Source of the DNA: Comamonadaceae bacterium
GTDB taxonomy: Bacteria > Pseudomonadota > Gammaproteobacteria > Burkholderiales > Burkholderiaceae_C
DNA length: 5,144 nucleotides
Assembly: GCA_947452325.1 (NCBI GenBank)
Contig: CANGCZ010000133.1
Span: 1 to 5,144, forward strand
Direction: 5' to 3'
Part shown: positions 1-4,622 of the stretch, piece after piece
Position numbering within the stretch: the stretch's first letter is position 1
How the letters are laid out: every line of letters begins with the position of its first letter
Program-made: the position numbers and the translations under genes
Notes under the pieces: model-generated
Databases searched by the model: none
Told to the model about the DNA's origin: nothing
What the model saw: only the letters and a program-made list of their open reading frames with translations

Positions 1-474
1 CCTTTGGTCTGGCCGTATTGGCCGCTGAAAATGCGCACCAGTTCCAGCCACGATGAAGGCACTGAAAAAGGCGTGTTGAAACGCGAGTTCGCCATTTCCA
101 CCAAAGAATTCATGGGTGAAAAAGGCAAACTCACCGGCCTGAAAACCGTGCACGTGGAAATGAAAGATGGCAAGCTCACCGAAGTCCCCGGCACCGAGCA
201 AATTCACAAAGCCGATCTGGTGCTGTTAGCCATGGGCTTTGTCAATCCGGTGGCCACCGTGCTGGACGCTTTCGGTGTCGACAAAGACGCGCGCGGCAAC
301 GCCAAAGCCCACACCGAAGAGGGCAGCGGCTACATCACCAATGTGCCCAAGGTGTTTGCCGCCGGTGATATGCGGCGCGGTCAATCGCTGGTGGTCTGGG
401 CGATCCGCGAAGGCAGACAAGCAGCACGCACCATCGATCAGTTTTTGATGGGCGAGAGTGAATTGCCGCGTTAA
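1..474 (+). CDS. gltD: Glutamate synthase (NADPH) small subunit, C-terminal part
   Basis: This is the 3' end of a gene that begins left of the window; 157 residues are visible, roughly the last third of a protein that is usually about 470-490 residues. GltD is the FAD/iron-sulfur small subunit that passes electrons from NADPH to the large subunit GltB, which makes glutamate from glutamine and 2-oxoglutarate in the cytoplasm. The visible part starts inside the reading frame (Val-Trp-Pro-Tyr-Trp-Pro at residues 3-8). It carries the conserved segment ADLVLLAMGF (residues 71-80) and the C-terminal FAD-binding motif AGDMRRGQSLVVWAIREGR (residues 121-139), both typical of GltD and related pyridine-nucleotide oxidoreductases. 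The frame is open to a TAA at 472-474. The whole visible frame looks intact. A related oxidoreductase of the same fold (for example a PreT/AegA-type subunit) is possible but less likely, because RRGQSLVVWAI is characteristic of GltD. Confidence 0.92.
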   Translation, partial: PLVWPYWPLKMRTSSSHDEGTEKGVLKREFAISTKEFMGEKGKLTGLKTVHVEMKDGKLTEVPGTEQIHKADLVLLAMGFVNPVATVLDAFGVDKDARGNAKAHTEEGSGYITNVPKVFAAGDMRRGQSLVVWAIREGRQAARTIDQFLMGESELPR

Positions 475-481
475 CCCGGAG

Positions 482-515
482 TTGAACGGTGCTGGCTTGC
501 CGCTGCGCCGCTCAA
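482..515 (+). terminator. Stem-loop after gltD, terminator-like but without a U-tract
   Basis: Eight bases after the gltD stop codon an inverted repeat can be drawn. CGGTGC (487-492) pairs with GCGCCG (505-510) including one G-U pair. After one A/C mismatch the stem continues outward as TTGA (482-485) with TCAA (512-515). The loop is 12 bases (493-504). The bases that follow are not T-rich, so this is not a classical intrinsic terminator. It could act as a 3' stabilising hairpin for the gltBD message or as a weak terminator. The pairing is seen in the sequence; the function is inferred. Confidence 0.4.
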
Positions 516-534
516 GTTGACGCACTTGGGCTCA

Positions 535-540
535 TAGAAT
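535..540 (+). promoter_or_regulatory. Candidate -10 box for the mla operon
   Basis: TAGAAT differs from the sigma-70 consensus TATAAT at one position and lies 40 bases upstream of the preferred mlaF start, in the only non-coding gap before the operon. It would place transcription start near 547. A good -35 is not seen at the normal spacing: TTGACG at 517-522 is a strong -35 match but only 12 bases upstream, and the sequence at 17 bases (TCAAGT, 512-517) is poor. The promoter is therefore likely in place but only half supported. Confidence 0.4.
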
Positions 541-551
541 GCGCATTAAGG

Positions 552-563
552 TGTGAGTTCACA
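552..563 (+). promoter_or_regulatory. Short dyad in the mlaF leader
   Basis: TGTGA and TCACA arms are separated by two bases (GT), just before the mlaF ribosome binding site and just downstream of the candidate -10 box. As DNA it could be a small operator half-site pair. As RNA it could form a four-base-pair hairpin with an AGTT loop. It lacks the 6-base spacing of a CRP site. At this size it may be chance. Confidence 0.2.
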
Positions 564-565
564 TC

Positions 566-571
566 AAGGTG
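566..571 (+). promoter_or_regulatory. Ribosome binding site that favours the ATG at 581 for mlaF
   Basis: AAGGTG lies 9 bases upstream of ATG 581 and is the best Shine-Dalgarno match in the leader. An in-frame GTG at 569 overlaps this site and has no good Shine-Dalgarno of its own, so the ATG is preferred. Confidence 0.55.
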
Positions 572-580
572 ATTTTTGTA

Positions 581-1399
581 ATGACTTCTGTTGATGCCCC
601 GCTTGTCGTTTTGAAAGATATCCGTTTCGGCTACGGCGAGCGTGCCGTGCTTGAAGGCGTCAGCTTGCAAGTGCCGCGTGGCAAAGTCACGGCCCTCATG
701 GGCGCTTCCGGCGGCGGCAAAACCACGGTGTTACGTTTGATCGGTGGTCAGTACACAGCGCAATCCGGCCAATTGTTGTTCGACGGTCAAAATGTGTCCG
801 GCTTGGACCGCAAGGGCTTGTACCAGGCGCGCCGTCGCATGGGTATGTTGTTCCAGTTCGGTGCTTTGTTCACCGACATGAGCGTGTTCGACAACGTGGC
901 TTTCCCTTTGCGTGAGCACACCACCTTGCCGGCTTCCATGGTGCGCGACATTGTGCTCATGAAATTGCAAGCTGTCGGTCTGCGCGGCGCGCGCGATTTG
1001 TTTCCTTCTGAGATTTCCGGCGGCATGGCCAGACGGGTGGCGCTGGCGCGCGCCATGGCGCTGGACCCCGAGTTGATGATGTATGACGAACCGTTTGCCG
1101 GTTTGGATCCGATTTCGCTGGGCACGGCCGCGCGTTTGATACGTCAGTTGAATGACACTCTGGCGCTGACCAGCATTGTGGTGTCGCATGACTTAGAGGA
1201 GACTTTTCGCATCGCCGACCAGGTCATTGTTCTGGCCAACGGGCGCATCGTGGCTCAGGGCACGCCGGACGAAGTGCGACACAGCACCGACCCGCTGGTG
1301 CACCAGTTCGTCAGTGCCGCGCCTGATGGCCCGGTGCGGTTCCATTACCCGGCGACCGACGCGGCCACCGATTTCGGCATCCGGGGGGCGCGGCCATGA
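581..1399 (+). CDS. mlaF: MlaF, ATPase subunit of the MlaFEDB phospholipid transporter
   Basis: This is the cytoplasmic ATP-binding subunit that powers lipid transport by the inner-membrane MlaFEDB complex. The 272-residue protein has a complete ABC nucleotide-binding domain: Walker A GASGGGKTT (41-49), Q-loop Gln92, signature ISGGMARR (145-152) with Ile in place of the usual Leu, Walker B LMMYDEP (165-171) with catalytic Glu170, D-loop GLDP (174-177) and switch His203. After the core, the tail carries the segment DGPVRFHYPA, which matches the MlaF C-terminal extension. In E. coli that tail reaches across the ATPase dimer and contacts MlaB, which separates MlaF from generic ABC ATPases. An in-frame GTG at 569 would add four residues; ATG 581 has the better ribosome binding site. 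The stop overlaps the mlaE start by four bases (ATGA), suggesting translational coupling. Confidence 0.95.
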   Translation: MTSVDAPLVVLKDIRFGYGERAVLEGVSLQVPRGKVTALMGASGGGKTTVLRLIGGQYTAQSGQLLFDGQNVSGLDRKGLYQARRRMGMLFQFGALFTDMSVFDNVAFPLREHTTLPASMVRDIVLMKLQAVGLRGARDLFPSEISGGMARRVALARAMALDPELMMYDEPFAGLDPISLGTAARLIRQLNDTLALTSIVVSHDLEETFRIADQVIVLANGRIVAQGTPDEVRHSTDPLVHQFVSAAPDGPVRFHYPATDAATDFGIRGARP

Positions 1400-2175
1400 G
1401 AGAGTTTGTGGGCAGCATAGGCAGGTGGACACGCGAACGCGTCGCTGACATCGGCCAGGCCACCGTTTTGTTTGTGCGTCTGGTGTTGCTGGCACCGGCT
1501 TGTGTGCGCCGTTTCGGTCTGGTGCGTGACCACATGCATTTCCTGGGCAATTACTCGCTGGCCATCATTTCCATCTCAGGCCTGTTTGTCGGCTTTGTGC
1601 TGGCCTTACAGGGCTACAACACCTTGCAGCGTTTCGGCTCTGCCTCGGCGCTGGGCTTGTTGGTCGCACTCAGTCTGGTGCGCGAACTCGGTCCCGTGGT
1701 GTCTGCTTTGTTGTTCACCGGGCGCGCCGGGACCTCCTTGACCGCAGAAATCGGTTTGATGAAAGCTGGTGAGCAACTCAGTGCCATGGAAATGATGGCC
1801 ATAGACCCGGTTCGCCGCATATTGGCACCGCGCTTTTGGGCCGGTGTGCTGGTCATGCCGATACTGGGTGCCATCTTCAGCGCGGTCGGCATTTTGGGCG
1901 GCTGGCTGGTTGGCGTCGTCATGATTGGCGTCGACGGCGGTTCGTTTTGGGGTCAAATGCAGGACGGCGTCGACGTCTGGTCCGACGTCGGTAATGGCTT
2001 CATCAAAACCGTGGTGTTCGGCTTTACCGTCAGCTTCATTGCTTTGCGACAAGGTTTTGAGGCTCAGGCCACGCCTGAAGGTGTGGCGCGAGCCACCACC
2101 CGCACCGTGGTGATGGCGTCGTTGTCTGTGCTGGCGCTGGATTTTGTACTGACTGCTTTGATGTTCAGGCTTTGA
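1396..2175 (+). CDS. mlaE: MlaE, permease subunit of the MlaFEDB phospholipid transporter
   Basis: MlaE is the integral inner-membrane permease of the Mla system; two copies sit on the MlaF dimer and beneath the MlaD ring. The protein is 259 residues, essentially the E. coli length. It has an amphipathic N-terminal stretch followed by several hydrophobic segments (about 55-72, 84-110, 147-180, 200-215 and 238-257). The family core is very well conserved: GLFVGFVLALQGY (62-74), RELGPVVSALLFTGRAGTSL (96-115), then TAEIGLMKAGEQLSAMEMM (116-134), DPVRR (137-141) and PRFWAG (145-150). Close to the C-terminus ATTRTVV and LDFVLTALMF are also typical. The Glu-Gln-Leu to Asp-Pro stretch is the cytoplasmic region expected to contact MlaF. 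The start is fixed by the ATGA overlap with mlaF, and the stop (TGA) is followed after 16 bases by mlaD. Confidence 0.96.
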   Translation: MREFVGSIGRWTRERVADIGQATVLFVRLVLLAPACVRRFGLVRDHMHFLGNYSLAIISISGLFVGFVLALQGYNTLQRFGSASALGLLVALSLVRELGPVVSALLFTGRAGTSLTAEIGLMKAGEQLSAMEMMAIDPVRRILAPRFWAGVLVMPILGAIFSAVGILGGWLVGVVMIGVDGGSFWGQMQDGVDVWSDVGNGFIKTVVFGFTVSFIALRQGFEAQATPEGVARATTRTVVMASLSVLALDFVLTALMFRL

Positions 2176-2176
2176 A

Positions 2177-2182
2177 TAAGGA
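2177..2182 (+). promoter_or_regulatory. Ribosome binding site that favours the ATG at 2192 for mlaD
   Basis: TAAGGA lies 9 bases before ATG 2192 but only 3 bases before the in-frame ATG 2186, which is too close for efficient initiation. An in-frame TTG at 2183 touches the site and is unlikely as a start. Confidence 0.6.
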
Positions 2183-2191
2183 TTGATGAAA

Positions 2192-2671
2192 ATGCAACGT
2201 TCGAATACCGATGTCTGGGTGGGAATGCTGGTTTTGCTGGGCGCTGCCGCCTTGTTGTTCCTGGCCATGCAGTCAGCCAATCTGCTGTCCATCAGTTGGC
2301 AGAAAACCTACTCTGTCTACGCCTACTTTGACAACATCGGTGGCTTGAAAAAACAGGCCGCTATCAAAAGCGCTGGCGTGGTGGTCGGGCGGGTGCAAGA
2401 CATACGTTTTGATGACAAAAACTTCCAAGCCAAGGTGGAACTGGCTCTGGACGTGCAATACCAGTTTCCCAAGGACAGCTCTTTAAAAATTCTCACCAGC
2501 GGTTTGTTGGGTGAGCAGTACATAGGCATAGAGGCCGGATCGGACGCGGCCAATCTGGCAGCCGGCGACAAGGTGCAGTCCACCCAGTCTGCGGTGGTGC
2601 TGGAAAACCTGATCAGCCGTTTTCTTTACAACAAGGCGGCTGATGGCCCGCCTTCCTCAGGCAGCCAGTGA
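2192..2671 (+). CDS. mlaD: MlaD, MCE-domain substrate-binding subunit of MlaFEDB
   Basis: MlaD is anchored in the inner membrane and forms a hexameric ring in the periplasm with a central hydrophobic channel for phospholipid between MlaC and MlaE. The 159-residue protein has one N-terminal transmembrane helix (about 9-31) and a single MCE domain (about 39-117). The MCE domain includes YFDNIGGLKKQAAIKSAGVV (45-64), VGRV (65-68) and the pore-loop motif SGLLGEQYIGIE (103-114), whose paired leucines line the channel in E. coli MlaD. The helical tail LENLISRFLY (137-146) fits the C-terminal helix that builds the channel, and a short Gly/Ser/Pro-rich end follows. It is somewhat shorter than E. coli MlaD (183 residues). 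An ATG at 2186 would add two residues; spacing to the ribosome binding site favours 2192. The stop overlaps the GTG start of mlaA (GTGA). Confidence 0.94.
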   Translation: MQRSNTDVWVGMLVLLGAAALLFLAMQSANLLSISWQKTYSVYAYFDNIGGLKKQAAIKSAGVVVGRVQDIRFDDKNFQAKVELALDVQYQFPKDSSLKILTSGLLGEQYIGIEAGSDAANLAAGDKVQSTQSAVVLENLISRFLYNKAADGPPSSGSQ

Positions 2672-3588
2672 CTTCTGTATGCACACCCAAACGCATCAGC
2701 GGCTGCTATTTGGCGCTGCTTGCCACTGCCATGTTGGCAGCTTGCGCAACTGACCCTGCCGCCAATCCGCAAGACCCTTATGAATCCACCAACCGGCGGG
2801 TCAGCGAGTTCAATGAAAAGGTGGACACCAACTTGCTCAGGCCAGTGGCAGTGGGTTACCAAAAAAATGTCCCTGGACCTGTACAAACCGGGGTTGAAAA
2901 TTTTTTTGGTAACTTAAAGGATGTCTGGTCGACTGTGAACAATGCATTGCAGGCCAGACCCATGGACACGGCCGAGACCGGTATGCGTGTGGCAGTGAAC
3001 ACGGTTTTCGGTGTGTTTGGTCTGTTTGATGTCGCCACCTGGGCCGGTTTGCAAAGACGAAGCGCCGATTTCGGCCAGACCCTGGGTGTGTGGGGCGTGC
3101 CTTCCGGTCCTTATGTGGTGCTGCCTTTGTTGGGCCCATCCACGGCTCGCGACACGGTGGGCTGGACCTTTGATAACCATTACAACCTGTGGAACGGGGT
3201 AGAGCCAACCGGCTTACGCAACAGCGGCATAGCCTTGCGGGTGGTCGACATGCGCGCCGGTTACCTTGGCATGGACACCAGTTTGAATGAAGTCGCATTG
3301 GACAAGTACAGCTTTGTGCGCGACGCCTATTTGCAACGCCGCAACCCCAAGGGCTGGAAACACAATTTGCCAGCCGATATGCGTGAAAACGACGGTGCTG
3401 ACGGCGCCGATGACGGTGCAGATGACGGCGATCTGCCAGGCGGCGCCATACCTGTAGAGGAGCCGGTGGTTGACGGCACCCATAACCCGCAGGATGTGCC
3501 CGTGGTCATTGAGGGCCCTCAGGTGACTTATGAACGCTCGCCACCCGTTGATCAAAAGCCTGAGGACAAACCGGAAAATAGCGAATAA
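2668..3588 (+). CDS. mlaA: MlaA (VacJ), outer-membrane lipoprotein of the Mla pathway
   Basis: MlaA removes phospholipid from the outer leaflet of the outer membrane, in complex with trimeric porins in E. coli, and hands it to MlaC. The 306-residue protein begins with a lipoprotein signal peptide: hydrophobic LALLATAM (15-22) and lipobox LAAC with lipidated Cys26. Ala27 at +2 is compatible with outer-membrane sorting. The VacJ core follows: DPYESTNRRVSEFNEKVD (36-53), NFFGNLKDVWSTVNNALQ (78-95), NTVFGVFGLFDVAT (111-124) and GVWGVPSGPYVVLPLLGPS (140-158). From about residue 238 there is a tail absent from E. coli MlaA (251 residues), opening with an Asp/Gly/Ala repeat and continuing Pro/Glu-rich. 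The start is GTG, overlapping the mlaD stop by four bases; the next ATG lies inside the lipobox, so GTG is well supported. It ends in tandem stops, TAA then TAG. Confidence 0.94.
   Translation: MTSVCTPKRISGCYLALLATAMLAACATDPAANPQDPYESTNRRVSEFNEKVDTNLLRPVAVGYQKNVPGPVQTGVENFFGNLKDVWSTVNNALQARPMDTAETGMRVAVNTVFGVFGLFDVATWAGLQRRSADFGQTLGVWGVPSGPYVVLPLLGPSTARDTVGWTFDNHYNLWNGVEPTGLRNSGIALRVVDMRAGYLGMDTSLNEVALDKYSFVRDAYLQRRNPKGWKHNLPADMRENDGADGADDGADDGDLPGGAIPVEEPVVDGTHNPQDVPVVIEGPQVTYERSPPVDQKPEDKPENSE
3391..3432 (+). repeat. Short tandem repeat encoding the Asp/Gly/Ala stretch in MlaA
   Basis: Four head-to-tail copies of a unit like GACGGYGCNGAT are seen: two 12-base copies (3400-3411 and 3412-3423) flanked by two 9-base partial copies (3391-3399 and 3424-3432). 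They encode MlaA residues 242-255 (DGADGADDGADDGD). All units are multiples of three, so copy-number change would keep the reading frame. Confidence 0.75.
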
Positions 3589-3611
3589 TAGGTTTCACAC
3601 AGTTTCATCCC

Positions 3612-3621
3612 GGTGGCCACC
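3612..3621 (+). promoter_or_regulatory. Palindrome overlapping the likely mlaC ribosome binding site
   Basis: GGTGGCCACC is a perfect 10-base palindrome located 2 bases before the mlaC ATG. Its left half GGTGG is the only Shine-Dalgarno-like sequence for mlaC (7 bases from the ATG). It is too short to fold stably on its own as RNA. It may simply be a by-product of a G-rich binding site in GC-rich DNA. Confidence 0.25.
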
Positions 3622-3623
3622 CC

Positions 3624-4271
3624 ATGAATTCAAATTTCTATTTCTCATCCGCACTTTCAAAAGTCTTGCTCAGTGTTTTACTGACCGTGTCGGGCCTGGC
3701 CTCTGCGTTTGGCGCTGAACAGGCGCCGGACCAATTCATACAAAACATGTCCAATGAAATCTTGGATATTGTGCGCAAAGACCCGGCGCTTAAAGCCGGG
3801 GATTTGCAAAAAATAGGTGTCTTGGTGGACACCAAGCTGTTGACGCATGTCAATTTCCAGCGCATGACGGCTGCGGCGGTCGGCCCGGCTTGGCGCCAGG
3901 CCAGCCCTGAACAGCAAAAGCGCTTGCAAGACGAATTCAAAATGCTATTGATGCGCAGTTATTCAGGTGCTTTGTCGCAAGTCAAAGACAATTACAGCAT
4001 TGCCGTCAAGCCTTTGCGCGGCACCGTCACTGAAAATGAAGTGGTGGTGCGCACCGAAATCCGTGGCGGCTCTGAGCCGGTGCCACTGGATTACCGTTTG
4101 GAAAAAAGTGCTGATTCAGATGCCGGTTGGCGCATTTACAACTTCAATATCCTGGGTATCTGGATGGTGGACAACTACCGCAGCCAGTTTTCTCAGGAAA
4201 TCAACGCCAAAGGCATTGACGGCTTGATCGCCACCTTGAGCGAACGCAACAAATCCAACAACCGCAAATGA
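3624..4271 (+). CDS. mlaC: MlaC (Ttg2D), periplasmic phospholipid carrier
   Basis: MlaC is a soluble periplasmic protein that carries phospholipid between MlaA at the outer membrane and MlaD at the inner membrane. The 215-residue product (211 in E. coli) has a Sec signal peptide: Lys13, a hydrophobic core LLSVLLTVSGLASA (15-28), and likely cleavage after Ala28 or Ala31. The mature part carries the Tol_Tol_Ttg2 pattern: VNFQRMTAAAVGPAWRQAS (76-94), LQDEFKMLLMRSYSGAL (101-117), a strand-rich section with LDYRLEKS (155-162), and WRIYNFNILGIWMVDNYRSQ (169-188), which corresponds to the family's W-x-x-Y-D-x-x-x-x-G-V-S-x-V-x-N-Y-R pattern, here with Asn173 for the usual Asp and Trp180 for the usual Ser. 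It starts 35 bases after the mlaA stop and overlaps mlaB by four bases (ATGA). No other in-frame start fits the signal peptide. Confidence 0.93.
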   Translation: MNSNFYFSSALSKVLLSVLLTVSGLASAFGAEQAPDQFIQNMSNEILDIVRKDPALKAGDLQKIGVLVDTKLLTHVNFQRMTAAAVGPAWRQASPEQQKRLQDEFKMLLMRSYSGALSQVKDNYSIAVKPLRGTVTENEVVVRTEIRGGSEPVPLDYRLEKSADSDAGWRIYNFNILGIWMVDNYRSQFSQEINAKGIDGLIATLSERNKSNNRK

Positions 4272-4570
4272 CACAAGCTGCCGATATGGCCCTGCCCGCT
4301 GTGCTGACACAGGCTCAGGCCACGGCGGTGGCTGCACAGTTGCAAGGCGCCATTGCTGTTCACACAGGCCGTTTTGTGATTGATGCCAGCGCCCTACATC
4401 AATTTGATTCATCAGCACTGTCTGTTTTGCTCACCGGCATGCGTGCGGCAGCGGCCAAAGGCATACAGTTACAAGTGCTCGGCTTGCCCGGGCGGGCGCA
4501 GCAACTCGCCGAGGTCTATGGCTTGTCTGACTTGCTGCAATCGCCTGCGCTCACGCTTCAAAGTCCCTGA
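4268..4570 (+). CDS. mlaB: MlaB, STAS-domain subunit of MlaFEDB
   Basis: MlaB is a small cytoplasmic STAS-domain protein that binds MlaF and is needed for stability and activity of the inner-membrane complex. The 100-residue product is close to the E. coli length (97). It shows the STAS pattern: VIDASALHQFDSSALSVLL (37-55) with the Asp47-Ser48-Ser49 loop at the start of the key helix, followed by RAAAAKGIQLQVLGLP (58-73). The DSSAL loop resembles the phosphorylatable site of anti-sigma-factor antagonists; in E. coli MlaB a Thr in the same helix start matters for function. Standing alone the sequence could be any STAS protein, but its position after mlaC and the matching MlaF tail make MlaB the clear call. 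The start is set by the ATGA overlap with mlaC. Confidence 0.92.
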   Translation: MTQAADMALPAVLTQAQATAVAAQLQGAIAVHTGRFVIDASALHQFDSSALSVLLTGMRAAAAKGIQLQVLGLPGRAQQLAEVYGLSDLLQSPALTLQSP

Positions 4571-4604
4571 TCACCATAGCGCGGCTGCGTCCTGGCCATA
4601 GCCT

Positions 4605-4610
4605 TAGAAT
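4605..4610 (+). promoter_or_regulatory. Candidate -10 box for the YadG-type ABC gene
   Basis: TAGAAT in the 52-base gap after mlaB is identical to the candidate -10 box before mlaF. No convincing -35 is visible at 16-18 bases. Transcription from it would begin near 4617, only about six bases before the ATG at 4623, implying an almost leaderless message. No terminator is visible after mlaB, so read-through from the mla operon is also possible. Confidence 0.3.
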
Positions 4611-4622
4611 AGCCAGCTTGCC

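Larger units (their letters stand above)
581..4570 (+). other. mlaFEDACB operon, complete Mla phospholipid transport pathway
   Basis: Six co-directional genes encode every known core component of the Mla route from outer membrane to cytoplasmic ATPase. Junctions are: F/E overlap of 4 bases, 16 bases between E and D, D/A overlap of 4, 35 bases between A and C, and C/B overlap of 4. In E. coli the inner-membrane and periplasmic genes form mlaFEDCB, while mlaA sits elsewhere; here mlaA is placed between mlaD and mlaC. Single-transcript expression is inferred from the spacing. Confidence 0.88.

Noticed and set aside
552..563. CRP-like site in the mlaF leader
   Set aside because: The arms TGTGA and TCACA match CRP half-sites, but the spacer is 2 bases instead of 6, so it cannot be a standard CRP site. 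It is kept only as a weak unnamed dyad.
731..1189. Minus-strand open frame opposite mlaF
   Set aside because: Shadow of the ABC ATPase codons; biased composition and no family resemblance.
1606..2292. Long open frame on the minus strand (228 codons) opposite mlaE and the start of mlaD
   Set aside because: It lies fully opposite strongly conserved mla coding sequence, its translation is rich in His, Gln and Arg as expected for an antisense shadow, and it has no recognisable domain or ribosome binding site.
2837..3298. Minus-strand open frames opposite mlaA
   Set aside because: Overlap the conserved VacJ core; composition (Arg, Cys, Pro, Trp rich) is typical of a non-coding frame.
4592..4616. 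Inverted repeat CTGGC/GCCAG in the gap after mlaB as a terminator
   Set aside because: Only five base pairs with a 15-base loop and no T-run; it overlaps the -10-like box and is probably chance.
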